Source: Desulfobulbaceae bacterium
GTDB lineage: Bacteria > Desulfobacterota > Desulfobulbia > Desulfobulbales > Desulfocapsaceae
DNA length: 57,568 nucleotides
NCBI GenBank assembly: GCA_003249645.1
Contig: QKIH01000165.1
Coordinates: 1 to 57,568, forward strand
Reading direction: 5' to 3'
Shown piece by piece: positions 1 through 8,941 of this stretch; positions within the stretch are counted from its first letter, which is position 1, and every line of letters starts with the position of its first letter. The translations under genes and the position numbers were made by a program. A model generated the notes under the pieces. That model saw only the letters and a list, made by a program, of their open reading frames with translations, did not search any database and was not told the origin of the DNA.

Positions 1-876
1 TACGCCGGGAAGTGTTTCCACATCAGTGGTTGGTACACGGGGACTTGCTTCCATGAGTACTTTCTGACCTTCCGGGCTGAGGCACCAGTCGACAAATATT
101 TTGGCATTGCCGATATGTTTTGCCCCTGCAATAACGGCAACAGGCGACGGCCATGCAAGTACACCGTCTTCAGGAAAGACAGCTTTTAATGCAGAACCTG
201 GATTTTCCATAGCAAGATTGTGCGGATCGGGCGCAATACCGATGGAAAACTCTCCCTCAAGAGCCTTTTTGCCCGGTGCCGAACCGCTTTTGGTCAGGAA
301 GGGGATGTTGTTGTAGATTTTTTCCAGCATAATCCAGCCCTTTTCTTCACCCATAACCTGAAGAATACCGGAAACGGTTGTGTATGCAGTTCCTGACGTA
401 TTCGGATTAGAGGCAAGAATCTCATCGTTGTAGGCAGGATCAGCAAGATCAGTCCATTTTGTCGGTATCGCGAGATTTTTTGCGGCAAGACGTTCAGTAT
501 TCACATTGAAACCGACGACGACAAGCGAAACCCCTGTCCAGTATCCGTCTGCGTCTTTAAAAGCTGCCGGAACACTGCTGTTGTTTTTTGATATATAACT
601 CTGAATAAGCCCTTCTTCTTTAGCCTGAATGAACGCATCGGAGCCGCCGCCAAACCAGATATCGGTCATAGGGTTTGATTTCTCAGCCCGAAGCCTGGTC
701 AATACCTCTCCTGAAGACATGGTGAGGAATTTGATATGAATGCCTGTGGCTTCTTCAAAGGCAGAGGCAATCTTTTCAGGTCCGCCGTAAGCGACATACA
801 TGGAAAGAACCTTTTCTTCCTCGGCTTGCAACAACAAAAACAGTGATGCAAAGGTACTGAATAATAATGCACGCAT
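1..876 (-). CDS. ABC transporter periplasmic binding protein, iron(III)/AfuA-like (partial)
   Basis: The frame is open from an ATG at 876 down to base 1 without a stop, giving 292 codons; the C-terminus lies outside the window. Residues 1-17 form a short Sec signal peptide rich in Leu and Phe, ending near LLLQA. The mature start (VLSMYVAYGG), the DIWFGGGSDAF stretch near residue 73 and the VPTTDVETLPGV ending recall the FbpA/AfuA/FutA type of class II periplasmic binding protein that captures ferric iron or similar ligands for an ABC importer. The permease and ATPase would be expected further left and are not visible. Ligand assignment is uncertain: phosphonate or polyamine binding members of the same fold cannot be excluded. 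Confidence 0.8.
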   Translation of the reverse strand, partial: MRALLFSTFASLFLLLQAEEEKVLSMYVAYGGPEKIASAFEEATGIHIKFLTMSSGEVLTRLRAEKSNPMTDIWFGGGSDAFIQAKEEGLIQSYISKNNSSVPAAFKDADGYWTGVSLVVVGFNVNTERLAAKNLAIPTKWTDLADPAYNDEILASNPNTSGTAYTTVSGILQVMGEEKGWIMLEKIYNNIPFLTKSGSAPGKKALEGEFSIGIAPDPHNLAMENPGSALKAVFPEDGVLAWPSPVAVIAGAKHIGNAKIFVDWCLSPEGQKVLMEASPRVPTTDVETLPGV

Positions 877-1202
877 AGTTATTTCCTTTAGGTTTAGATG
901 TTGTTATCGGGCTATTAAATCGTGTGGATTGGATATTTCTATGATCGTCTCGATTTATTACACAGAACGTGATGGAATGCCAATGAAAATCAAGTCGCTT
1001 GCAATCAGGACGGTTAATCAGGCTGTTATTGACAAGGTTATGGTACTACTAGGATCCTTACAATTAAACGGTGTTGGTGTGTGAACGGTATGTGTCTCCC
1101 CGATTCTGTCAGGACACATTTGTTTGTAAAAAATTCTTGCCTTAAAAGAACCAAAGGAATAGGTTTTGCATCATATAAGATATAGGAAGAATAGGAATCG
1201 GC

Positions 1203-1250
1203 ATGCTTTTTGCTTTTCTCTGTTCGGCTGTTGTGAAATCGATTACATGA
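1203..1250 (+). CDS. Possible 15-residue leader peptide
   Basis: A short frame ATG-TGA encoding MLFAFLCSAVVKSIT sits 98 bases upstream of the dehydrogenase start. An AGGAA element (1191-1195) lies at plausible spacing ahead of the ATG. It is followed 28 bases later by a terminator-like hairpin, the arrangement of a transcription attenuator. The peptide is not rich in any one amino acid, which argues against classic attenuation. It is too short to support by sequence alone, so this is a weak call. Confidence 0.15.
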   Translation: MLFAFLCSAVVKSIT

Positions 1251-1277
1251 TTGCCGCTTGTTTTACCGGCCAGAACC

Positions 1278-1307
1278 GCAGTAGAGGAGTAAACCTCTCT
1301 GCTTTTT
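1278..1307 (+). terminator. Terminator-like hairpin in the leader of the dehydrogenase gene
   Basis: GCAG, a bulged T, then AGAGG pairs across the six-base loop AGTAAA with CCTCT and CTGC, giving nine base pairs, followed at once by five T residues (1303-1307). It lies 40 bases before the ATG at 1348 and no upstream plus-strand gene needs a terminator, so it may attenuate the dehydrogenase-aap transcript or end a small leader RNA. Confidence 0.5.
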
Positions 1308-1347
1308 ACTCGGGAGTATTTAAATACACCAGGATATTGTAACAATT

Positions 1348-2586
1348 ATGTCACAGAATAAACAAAAAAGTAAGAACTCAGTAACCATCGGCCTCCTCAG
1401 GGAGGGGAAGGTTCCTGTCGACAGACGGGTTGCCCTGCCGCCAGAATTTGCCGGGATGGTCAAAAAACGCTATCCCGAGGTAACTATCGTTGCGCAAAGA
1501 AGCGATATACGATGCTATGAAGATGCGGAGTATGAAAAAGAGGGGATTAGAATCGTAGACAGTCTTGAGAATTGCGATGTCTTACTCGGGGTGAAAGAAG
1601 TTCCCATTGATGATCTTCTACCGGGAAAGACCTATTTCTTTTTCAGCCACACCATAAAAAAACAGCCTTATAACAGAAAACTGCTCCAGGAGATTCTGAA
1701 ACGAAACATCAGACTGGTTGATTATGAAACCCTTACCGAGCAATCCGGTAAACGAATAATTGCCTTTGGACGCTGGGCAGGAATCGTCGGTGCCTATAAT
1801 GGTATCTGGACCTATGGCAAGCGTTATAATCTTTTTGATCTTCGCAGGGCCCATGAGTGTTTCGATCTTGAAGATCTTCGTTCTGAGTTTTCCAAAGTCA
1901 AATTGCCACCAATTAAAATCATTCTCACAGGCGGTGGAAGGGTGGCCAAGGGTGCCATGGAAGTGCTGACTGGGATGGGAATTCGTAAAGTGACCCCACG
2001 CCAGTTTGTGGAGGAATATTATGATTTTCCGGTTTTTGCTCAGTTAAATGCCAGAAATTACAACATCCGAAAGGATGAAAGCGCGTTTAGCAGAAAAACA
2101 TTTTATAAAACTCCTCAGCTTTTCGAAGGCAGTTTTCTGCAATATGCAGCTCACGCCGATCTTCTCATAGCTTCGGCATATTGGGACCCGGCGGCACCGG
2201 TCCTCTTTAGCCGTGAAGATATCATGCGTGATGACTTTAAAATTTCGGTTATCGCCGATATCACTTGTGATATCGAGGGTTCTGTTCCATCGACCAAGAA
2301 GCCGAGTACTATTGAAGAACCGCTCTATGACTACAATCCCTGTGACGATCAGGTTGAACCGCCTCTTTCCGACGAGGGCAATATCACTGTTATGGCAGTT
2401 GATAACCTGCCATGTGAACTGGCAAGGGATGCTTCTGCAAGTTTTGCCACAGAACTGGTTGAACGTGTGCTTCCTGAACTTCTTGGTGGAGATGTCAATA
2501 ACGTGATCGGTCGTGCGACCATAGCTGCCGATGGACAGCTTACCGAACGATACAGTTATCTTCAGGATTATGTGGATGGAAAATGA
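1348..2586 (+). CDS. Saccharopine/alanine dehydrogenase-like NAD(P) oxidoreductase
   Basis: A 412-residue cytoplasmic protein with the alanine dehydrogenase/transhydrogenase N-terminal fold (GLLREGKVPVDRRVALPP near residues 14-31) followed by a nucleotide-binding domain whose glycine-rich turn reads ILTGGGRVAKGAMEVL near 190-205. This layout matches the lysine-forming saccharopine dehydrogenase (LYS1-like) group seen in several bacteria. In that family the reaction interconverts an amino acid plus 2-oxoacid with an imino-linked product using NAD(P)H. It stands 67 bases ahead of aapJ in the same direction, so a role in catabolism of an amino acid imported by Aap is plausible but inferred. The Shine-Dalgarno match is weak (AGGA at 1330-1333, rather distant). 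Exact substrate is unknown. Confidence 0.75.
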   Translation: MSQNKQKSKNSVTIGLLREGKVPVDRRVALPPEFAGMVKKRYPEVTIVAQRSDIRCYEDAEYEKEGIRIVDSLENCDVLLGVKEVPIDDLLPGKTYFFFSHTIKKQPYNRKLLQEILKRNIRLVDYETLTEQSGKRIIAFGRWAGIVGAYNGIWTYGKRYNLFDLRRAHECFDLEDLRSEFSKVKLPPIKIILTGGGRVAKGAMEVLTGMGIRKVTPRQFVEEYYDFPVFAQLNARNYNIRKDESAFSRKTFYKTPQLFEGSFLQYAAHADLLIASAYWDPAAPVLFSREDIMRDDFKISVIADITCDIEGSVPSTKKPSTIEEPLYDYNPCDDQVEPPLSDEGNITVMAVDNLPCELARDASASFATELVERVLPELLGGDVNNVIGRATIAADGQLTERYSYLQDYVDGK

Positions 2587-2653
2587 TACGGTTTCTATTT
2601 CTGGATCTAAACCGGAATGAAATCAGCAATGAATAAAATACAAGGAGAAGAAT

Positions 2654-3673
2654 ATGAATTTAATTAAAGGACTGATAGTCTCATCCGCTGTTTCTGCGAC
2701 TCTGGTCGCCGGGTCAGTTGTTGCCGGAACTTTGGATGTCGTCAAAGAAAAAGGTTATGTAAACGGTGGTGTTTCCGGCAAGGTTGTCGGTTTCTCTGCA
2801 CCGGATTCAAAGGGTGAATGGACTGGAATGGATGTCGATTTTATCCGCGCAGTCGCTTCTGCTGTTTTTGATGATCCTACCAAAGCACGTTTTACCCCGG
2901 TTGCTTTCAAAGAGGCCTTTACCGCCCTGCAATCAGGCGAGATTGATCTGCTTGCCAGAAACACCACCTGGACCTATCAGAGGGATACCAAGCTTGGTGT
3001 CGATTTCGCCGGCACAATTTTTTATGACGGTCAGGGCTTCATGGTCCGCAAAAACCTGGGTGTTAAAAGTGCGTTAGAGCTTGACGGGGCCAGCATTTGC
3101 ATCATGGCTGGCACTACAACAGAACTGAATGTTTCCGATTATTTTGCTGCCCACGGCATGACTTACAAGCCGGTTGTTTATGAGAGTTCCGATGAAGCAA
3201 CTGTCATTTACGATTCAGGCCGCTGTGACGTGTACACCACAGACACCTCTGGACTTGCAGCGCGCAGAACCACCCTGGCTAAACCGGAAGACCATATCAT
3301 TCTGCCGGAGGTTATTTCCAAAGAACCACTCGGACCTGCAGTTCGTCAGGGCGACCAGCAGTGGAGCGACCTTGTCCGTTGGACCCTTTTTGCTCTGATC
3401 AATGCTGAAGAGCTGGGAATTACATCTCAGAATGTTGACGAGATGCTGAAATCTGAAAATCCAGCTATTCAACGTTTTCTCGGTGTTGACAGCGATTGGG
3501 GGCAATATATTGGCCTGAGTGCTGACTGGGCATACCGTATTATCAAACATGTCGGCAACTACGGTGAAATGTTTGAACGTAATGTCGGCCCGAAGACGGC
3601 GCTTGGTCTTGAGCGTGGTGTAAATGCCTTGTGGACCAATGGCGGTCTGATCTACGCACCACCGATTCGCTGA
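2654..3673 (+). CDS. aapJ: Polar amino acid ABC transporter, periplasmic binding protein
   Basis: A 339-residue family 3 amino-acid binding protein. Residues 1-24 are a Sec signal peptide (VSATLVAGSVVAG). The mature protein has GFSAPDSKGEWTGMDVDF near 47-64, the ligand-lobe signature of this family, and a long C-terminus typical of AapJ/BztA proteins, which exceed the usual 250-residue size. The start has AAGGAG (2642-2647) six bases ahead. It is the first of four genes aapJQMP, a general L-amino acid importer system known from rhizobia and marine bacteria; polar and acidic amino acids are the expected ligands. A perfect 14-base-pair stem-loop follows the stop, which would favour high expression of this subunit over the permeases. 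Confidence 0.9.
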   Translation: MNLIKGLIVSSAVSATLVAGSVVAGTLDVVKEKGYVNGGVSGKVVGFSAPDSKGEWTGMDVDFIRAVASAVFDDPTKARFTPVAFKEAFTALQSGEIDLLARNTTWTYQRDTKLGVDFAGTIFYDGQGFMVRKNLGVKSALELDGASICIMAGTTTELNVSDYFAAHGMTYKPVVYESSDEATVIYDSGRCDVYTTDTSGLAARRTTLAKPEDHIILPEVISKEPLGPAVRQGDQQWSDLVRWTLFALINAEELGITSQNVDEMLKSENPAIQRFLGVDSDWGQYIGLSADWAYRIIKHVGNYGEMFERNVGPKTALGLERGVNALWTNGGLIYAPPIR

Positions 3674-3684
3674 TCTGTTTTCTT

Positions 3685-3724
3685 ATTTTCTCGTCGGACT
3701 GCTTTGGCGTTCCGACGAGAAAAT
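3685..3724 (+). terminator. Intercistronic stem-loop after aapJ
   Basis: Fourteen consecutive pairs, ATTTTCTCGTCGGA with TCCGACGAGAAAAT, enclose a 12-base loop (3699-3710). It begins 11 bases after the aapJ stop and ends 61 bases before aapQ. No T tract follows, so partial termination or protection of the upstream mRNA from 3' exonucleases is more likely than full termination. Confidence 0.75.
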
Positions 3725-3785
3725 AGCAGTTGGATAAATCATTCTTTTACCGATTTTTTGGGTTTTATATCTTTTCTCAGTCACC

Positions 3786-4970
3786 ATGACACGCAATAGA
3801 AACGGCGATACCGGCAAAACGAGCATCTTAAACGATGCCCGTTTTCGCGGCTGGATCTCCCAGGCCATTATCATCATTATACTGACTCTTCTTGCCGGAT
3901 ACGGTATCTATAATGTTGGTGTAAACCTGCATAAGGCTGGAATCACTACGGGATTCGGCTTTTTAAGCGAGCCGTCCGGCTTTGACATCAGCCAGACGCT
4001 TATTGAATATTCCAGGACAAGTACCTATGCCCGGGCACTGGTTGTCGGCCTGCTCAATACTCTTCTTGTTTCAGCACTTGGTATCGTCTTTTCGACCATT
4101 CTCGGATTTTTTCTGGGGGTTATCCGACTTTCGCCAAATTGGCTCATATCAAGAATGGCCACCACCTTTACTGAGATAATCAGAAATATCCCGCTCCTGC
4201 TTCAGGTTTTGTTCTGGTATCTGGCGATTCTTGCGCCATTGCCGGGACCACGCGAGGCGCTCAATCTTGGTGATACTGTTTTTCTTTGCAACCGCGGTTT
4301 GTTGATTCCGCGCCTGCATTTTGAATCCGGTTTTGTATTTGTGGCGGCAAGTTTTGCCGTAGGCATTGTCATTACCATCGGCTTATCCTGGTGGAACTCC
4401 AGGCGTCAGCTGGTTACCGGCAAAAGGTTTCCGGCAAAAAGTATCGGCCTGGCCTTGCTTCTGGTACTGTCGCTCATCGCATTTTTTCTTGCAGATTGTC
4501 CAGTACAAATCGAACGGCCAGAACTTAAAGGGTTCAATTTTCGTGGTGGAATGACTGTTTTACCCGAACTCATTGCTCTGCTGTTGGCTTTGACGCTCTA
4601 TGCGGCTACCTTTATCGGTGAATTTGTCCGATCCGGTATCCTGGCTGTTGACAAGGGCCAGAGAGAAGCTACCCAGGCTCTTGGTTACCGCCCGTTTCTT
4701 GCCTATAGACTGATAATCATACCGCAGGCAATGCGTCTTGTTACTCCGCCTCTTATCAGTCAGTATCTGACAATTATTAAAAATTCATCGCTGGCCGTGG
4801 TTATCGGTTATCCGGATCTTATCCATGTCTTTGCCGGAACCGCACTCAATCAATCGGGACAGTCTGTAGAAATTATTTCTATCACCATAGCCATTTACCT
4901 TGTCATCAGTTTGCTGATTTCGCTGCTGATGAACTGGTATAACCAGAAATATGCCCTCAAGGGGCATTAG
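3786..4970 (+). CDS. aapQ: Polar amino acid ABC transporter permease AapQ
   Basis: A 394-residue inner-membrane permease. An N-terminal membrane segment (residues 21-40) is followed by a helix pair, a poorly conserved middle insert with further membrane segments, and the C-terminal HisM-type transport domain. The cytoplasmic coupling motif is clear: EFVRSGILAVDKGQREAT, followed by QALGYRPFLAYRLIIIPQA. AapQ and AapM of this family are longer than HisQ/HisM because of an insert between the first and later helices, and this protein has that insert. It pairs with the next gene to form the translocation pore. The ribosome site is weak, consistent with lower expression than aapJ. Confidence 0.9.
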   Translation: MTRNRNGDTGKTSILNDARFRGWISQAIIIIILTLLAGYGIYNVGVNLHKAGITTGFGFLSEPSGFDISQTLIEYSRTSTYARALVVGLLNTLLVSALGIVFSTILGFFLGVIRLSPNWLISRMATTFTEIIRNIPLLLQVLFWYLAILAPLPGPREALNLGDTVFLCNRGLLIPRLHFESGFVFVAASFAVGIVITIGLSWWNSRRQLVTGKRFPAKSIGLALLLVLSLIAFFLADCPVQIERPELKGFNFRGGMTVLPELIALLLALTLYAATFIGEFVRSGILAVDKGQREATQALGYRPFLAYRLIIIPQAMRLVTPPLISQYLTIIKNSSLAVVIGYPDLIHVFAGTALNQSGQSVEIISITIAIYLVISLLISLLMNWYNQKYALKGH

Positions 4971-4982
4971 GGAGACAAGAAT

Positions 4983-6416
4983 ATGAAAAATTGGCAATCA
5001 TCTCCCTCTCTGCCGTCACCCGAGCAACAGCAGGGTCTGATAAAATGGTGTCGGATGAATCTGTTTTCATCGGTTGTCAACACCTTGCTGACACTGACAG
5101 GCCTGCTCATCCTTTGGTGGCTTATCCCGCCGTTTTTCCAATGGGCCGTTGTAAATAGCTGCTGGACTGGAGATTCCCGAGAGGTTTGTGATGCAGCCTT
5201 TGCTGCAAGCGGCAAAACAGGGGCTTGCTGGGTCTTCATTAAAGTCCGCCTCGGCATGTTTATGTATGGATTTTATCCTGAAGTAGAACGCTGGCGGATA
5301 AACTTTGTCCTGCTTGTTTTAGCCCTTGGCCTGCTGCCGGTTCTTGCCTACGGTATTTTTTCAAAAAACTTGCGACAAGCGATATTTGGTGTTTTCGGCC
5401 TCCTGACGGTTTTCTACTTTTTCGGAATTATCCCGGCGATTTTTACGGCCGCATTCTTTTTCCTGCCGTTTCTGCTGGATTTTCTCTCTGCAAGACTTGC
5501 CTGGCTTGCGGTCAGTCTTGATCTCTGGCATACCCTGATAAAGCTCTGTCTGATGTTATTGGTTGGTGCATTGACCTTTTTTCTGGCAGTAACATTTATC
5601 GGTGAAGGGCACGGCTGGGCGAGTACGCTGGCCACAGTTGTGCTTCTTCTTGTCCTGTTTTTTGTTCGAAATGTCACTGTCTTTGCCTGGCGCTGGATTC
5701 TGCTGTTTACCATTTTCCCACTGTTTGCCTTTTATATGCTGGTTGGAAATGTTTTTAGTCTTGCCCATGTTGAAACCCATTATTGGGGTGGTTTTTTCCT
5801 GACCCTTGTTGTGGCATCTTCAGGCATGGCAACAGCGCTTCCTATTGGTATTCTTATGGCGCTTGGCCGGCGTTCCGAATTACCGGTCATTAAGGTGGTC
5901 TGCGTCGTATTTATAGAGATTGCCAGAAGTGTGCCGCTGGTATCTGTTCTGTTTATGGCCTCGGTTATGTTTCCTCTTTTTCTGCCGGAGTCGGTGACGT
6001 TCAATAAACTGCTACGTGCACTTGTCGGAATCGCATTCTTCTATGCTGCCTATATGGCAGAAGTTGTACGCGGTGGGCTTCAGGCCATTCCGAAAGGACA
6101 ATATGAAGCGGCGAAGGCCCTGGGATGGCCCTACTGGCGGATGATGGCTGTGGTTATTCTGCCGCAGACTCTTCGTCTTGTTATACCCGGGCTGGCAATA
6201 AACTTTCTCTCACTGTTAAAGGATACCACCCTGGTTGCTGTTATCGGCTTGCTTGATCTGCTTGGTATTGCAAAAGCATCCATGGCAGATGCTGAATGGC
6301 TCGGGTTTACGAAAGAAGCATATGTTTTTGCCGGGATTGTATTCTGGGTCTTCTGCTTTGCGATATCCCGTTACAGTGTTCGATTGGAGAAAAAACTCCA
6401 TACCAGTCTGCACTGA
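4983..6416 (+). CDS. aapM: Polar amino acid ABC transporter permease AapM
   Basis: A 477-residue polytopic inner-membrane protein that begins 12 bases after aapQ with GGGAG at a suitable distance. After a first membrane segment there is a periplasmic stretch containing cysteines, a run of about five hydrophobic segments (residues 105-280) and the HisM-type transport domain. The EAA-loop is VVRGGLQAIPKGQYEAAKAL, followed by GWPYWRMMAVVILPQTLRLV. AapM proteins are normally near 380-400 residues, so this one is long: the extra hydrophobic middle block is the unusual part. Function as the second pore subunit of the importer is firm from order and motif. Confidence 0.88.
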   Translation: MKNWQSSPSLPSPEQQQGLIKWCRMNLFSSVVNTLLTLTGLLILWWLIPPFFQWAVVNSCWTGDSREVCDAAFAASGKTGACWVFIKVRLGMFMYGFYPEVERWRINFVLLVLALGLLPVLAYGIFSKNLRQAIFGVFGLLTVFYFFGIIPAIFTAAFFFLPFLLDFLSARLAWLAVSLDLWHTLIKLCLMLLVGALTFFLAVTFIGEGHGWASTLATVVLLLVLFFVRNVTVFAWRWILLFTIFPLFAFYMLVGNVFSLAHVETHYWGGFFLTLVVASSGMATALPIGILMALGRRSELPVIKVVCVVFIEIARSVPLVSVLFMASVMFPLFLPESVTFNKLLRALVGIAFFYAAYMAEVVRGGLQAIPKGQYEAAKALGWPYWRMMAVVILPQTLRLVIPGLAINFLSLLKDTTLVAVIGLLDLLGIAKASMADAEWLGFTKEAYVFAGIVFWVFCFAISRYSVRLEKKLHTSLH

Positions 6417-6460
6417 TACGGTTAGACTGATTTGATTAACTACGCTTAAGGATAGTGACA

Positions 6461-7231
6461 ATGTCTGAAATGACCGGAAATAATTCAGCCTCAAAAGAAA
6501 CGATCATTGAAATTTCAGATCTCAATAAATGGTACGATGATTTTCATGTATTGAAAAACATCAATCTGAAAGTTGCCGAAGGTGAAAAACTGGTAATCTG
6601 CGGTCCATCCGGTTCCGGCAAATCAACATTGATACGCTGCATCAACCGCCTTGAAACCCATCAGCAGGGTAAAATTGTTGTTAATGGGATTGAGCTGACC
6701 AATGATGTAAAACGTATTGACCAGGTTAGAAGGGATGTTGGCATGCTTTTCCAGAATTTTAATCTGTTTCCCCATATGACTGTTCTGGAGAATTTGACTG
6801 TTTCACCGGTCTGGATACTTAAGAAACCCATGGCTGAAGCCCGGGAGCTTGCCTTTCATTATTTGGAAAGAGTCAAGATTCCCCATCTGGCTGATAAATA
6901 CCCGAACCAATGTTCCGGTGGACAACAACAGAGGATAGCCATCGCCAGGTGTTTGTGCATGAATCCAAAGGTCATGCTTTTTGATGAGCCGACTTCGGCC
7001 CTTGATCCGGAGATGATCAAAGAAGTTCTTGATGTTATGACAGATCTTGCAGAATCGGGCATGACCATGCTCTGCGTTACTCATGAGATGGGTTTTGCCA
7101 GAACTGTTTCCGATAGAATTGTATTTATGGATGCCGGTGAAATTGTCGAGGTCAATGAACCTGAAGAGTTCTTCAATAATCCGCAATATGACCGTACGGT
7201 TGCCTTTCTCAGCCAGATAATCAGCCATTAA
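6461..7231 (+). CDS. aapP: Polar amino acid ABC transporter ATPase AapP
   Basis: A 256-residue ABC ATPase that energises the AapQM pore from the cytoplasmic face. Walker A is GPSGSGKST near residue 49, the signature is [14 protein letters not shown], Walker B is [12 protein letters not shown] and the switch histidine lies in CVTHEMGFA. The length and the GDIV-like end match the GlnQ/HisP/AapP group. The open frame also has a GTG at 6455, but AAGGA (6448-6452) is only two bases from that codon and eight from the ATG at 6461, so the ATG is chosen. It is the last gene of the operon and converges with the leftward membrane gene seven bases beyond. Confidence 0.92.
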   Translation: MSEMTGNNSASKETIIEISDLNKWYDDFHVLKNINLKVAEGEKLVICGPSGSGKSTLIRCINRLETHQQGKIVVNGIELTNDVKRIDQVRRDVGMLFQNFNLFPHMTVLENLTVSPVWILKKPMAEARELAFHYLERVKIPHLADKYPNQCSGGQQQRIAIARCLCMNPKVMLFDEPTSALDPEMIKEVLDVMTDLAESGMTMLCVTHEMGFARTVSDRIVFMDAGEIVEVNEPEEFFNNPQYDRTVAFLSQIISH

Positions 7232-7238
7232 GAAATTA

Positions 7239-8261
7239 TCAGAAAATATCAGTCCCACCTAAACGGTAGAAGAAAACCGGAGCAGCGGCCAGAATCATAA
7301 AACAGAGGGAAAGGAGAAAAGCAATTTTCATACTATTCCTCTGATAGTTGAAGACCATGCTCTGAACTTCATTTGCACGAATCCATGTCAGCAGCGCACT
7401 GCTGACGCCGCAGAATACTGCTCCGAAGAAGGTAAAATAGAGTGGGTAGCCGAAGAAATAGTACTCTGGTTTCAACATATCAAAAGGACAGTTATGGTAG
7501 GGCATGGCGTAGACATAACTGGAGATGGTGAGGATGATGGCCATGAGGCCGAATACACAATAAAGTGCCCAGCCTGTCCCGTTTATCCGGAGAAGCCAGG
7601 CGTTGGCCGAGCCAGTTGAAAGCATCTTATAGAGAAACAGGCTGGTGATTGCAAGAAGACTTCCCCCACCGAAAAGCAGGAGAAATTGATTTGTTGCTGA
7701 AAAGGCCAGATTCGGGCCGAAGCCATCGGGACCTTTTTCAGTAAAAAGAGTGCCGCAGCAGGAGGTGACGATATCAGGTGTGAGGTTGGCGAGATAGAGG
7801 ATCTGCAAGCTTGTATCGAGGAGAAACAGGGGAAAGATGACGAATAACAGGCCGTGTTTTAACTTCATCAGTGGAAATGCAGGCGAGCTTATATCTATGC
7901 GATGGAGAACGATCCAGAAGCCGTAACAGAATATTCCGACCAGTTTTACAATGAGTGCAGGAAAGCCGTAAGCATTGGCAAGCAGGGAACCGGTGCCGCA
8001 CATTGCACCTGCCAGCACTGTTGAAAAATCGTCGGCGGCTAACACAAAGAGCAGTGTTCCGCCAAGCTGGATAAAACAGCAGAACTGTATGAGAGCTGAT
8101 GAGAGCAGCCCTTCATCTTCAAGACGGATCTGGAGTCGGCTGTCCTCGTCAATATTGAAATATCGAACGATGCGAAACGCGACAATGAGTGATCGAAGAA
8201 AAAAAAAGCCTGCAACAATACTCAGCAGTGAAAGCGTTATTGAGTAGATATTAACAAGCAT
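7239..8261 (-). CDS. Polytopic membrane protein with conserved-looking Cys motifs
   Basis: A 340-residue protein with about eight hydrophobic segments (near 5-28, 54-76, 83-92, 102-120, 137-158, 190-210, 230-252, 270-293 and 311-331). I do not recognise a named family. Three cysteine motifs stand out at membrane borders: GAMCGTGS (Cys88), TSCCG (Cys168, Cys169) and PYHNCPFD (His256, Cys258). Such motifs suit metal or thiol handling. It is the last gene of a leftward operon and directly abuts the ATPase gene (stop at 8262, this ATG at 8261). With a NosL and a thioredoxin in the operon, a part in metal or disulfide delivery to periplasmic proteins is an inference. Confidence 0.7.
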   Translation of the reverse strand: MLVNIYSITLSLLSIVAGFFFLRSLIVAFRIVRYFNIDEDSRLQIRLEDEGLLSSALIQFCCFIQLGGTLLFVLAADDFSTVLAGAMCGTGSLLANAYGFPALIVKLVGIFCYGFWIVLHRIDISSPAFPLMKLKHGLLFVIFPLFLLDTSLQILYLANLTPDIVTSCCGTLFTEKGPDGFGPNLAFSATNQFLLLFGGGSLLAITSLFLYKMLSTGSANAWLLRINGTGWALYCVFGLMAIILTISSYVYAMPYHNCPFDMLKPEYYFFGYPLYFTFFGAVFCGVSSALLTWIRANEVQSMVFNYQRNSMKIAFLLSLCFMILAAAPVFFYRLGGTDIF

Positions 8262-8939
8262 TCAGCTATCCTGCGATAATCTGCCGCCTTCCATTCTGTA
8301 TCTGACATCAACAAGAGGATGATTCAGTACAAAAGGGTCGTGAGAGGCAAGGATAATGGTCTTTCCTTCTGCCTTGAGTGTACTCAGGTGGAAGAAGAGG
8401 TCATGACTCAATTCTGCATCCAGGTGCGCGGTCGGTTCATCACCGATGACTATCGGCGGATCATTGATAAGTGCTCTGGCAATGGCTGTACGCTGCTGTT
8501 CCCCTCCCGAGATGCTGGAAACCTGATATTCCTGCCTATGTGAGAGCTGAAATCGATCGAGCAGCCTTTTAGCCCTTCTTTTCTGTTCGTTTGGATGAAT
8601 ACCAAGGGGGACGAGTGGCAGACAGATGTTCTGCAGTACAGTCAGGTTCTCGAGAAGATTATAATGCTGATAGATGAAACCGACTTTTTCTCTTCGATAG
8701 CGGGTGAGAAAAAGTTCCGGCAGGCGTGAAATCTTGACACCGTCAACACTGGCACTGCCGCTGGTCGGGCCGTACAGGCCGCCCAGGATCGAAAGCAATG
8801 TGGTTTTGCCGCTGCCGCTTGGTCCTTCGATGCAGATGCACTGGTTCTTTTTTATGCCAAGTGAGATCTCATGGAGAATATGAACTTTCTCATTGCGACT
8901 GACGGTAAACTGTTTTTCGACGTTTTTCAGTTCAATCAT
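8262..8939 (-). CDS. ABC transporter ATPase, MacB/LolD type
   Basis: A 225-residue cytoplasmic ATPase. Walker A is GPSGSGKTTLLSIL near residue 38, the Q-loop lies in IYQHYNLLENLTV, the signature is ISGGEQQRTAIARAL and Walker B is IVIGDEPTAHLD. These features place it with LolD/MacB-type ATPases that drive FtsX-like permeases as mechanical transmitters rather than classic importers. The longer frame to 9002 would run through the upstream permease gene, so the start is put at the ATG at 8939 (MIELKNVEK), two bases after the permease stop. The partner is the permease immediately upstream. Confidence 0.88.
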   Translation of the reverse strand: MIELKNVEKQFTVSRNEKVHILHEISLGIKKNQCICIEGPSGSGKTTLLSILGGLYGPTSGSASVDGVKISRLPELFLTRYRREKVGFIYQHYNLLENLTVLQNICLPLVPLGIHPNEQKRRAKRLLDRFQLSHRQEYQVSSISGGEQQRTAIARALINDPPIVIGDEPTAHLDAELSHDLFFHLSTLKAEGKTIILASHDPFVLNHPLVDVRYRMEGGRLSQDS

Positions 8940-8941
8940 AA

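Larger units (their letters stand above)
877..1347. other. Divergent intergenic region
   Basis: About 470 bases between the leftward binding-protein gene and the rightward dehydrogenase. I see no convincing protein gene. A plus-strand frame crossing 800-1084 starts inside the binding-protein gene and has no ribosome site or recognisable sequence. The right half holds a possible 15-codon leader (1203-1250) and a terminator-like hairpin (1278-1307), listed separately. No recognisable riboswitch consensus was seen. Confidence 0.6.

Noticed and set aside
800-1084. A 94-codon plus-strand frame upstream of the dehydrogenase
   Set aside because: It begins inside the leftward binding-protein gene, has no ribosome site and resembles no known protein.
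877-1347. Lysine riboswitch ahead of the saccharopine-type dehydrogenase
   Set aside because: None of the conserved L-box blocks were found; only a short hairpin with a T tract is present.
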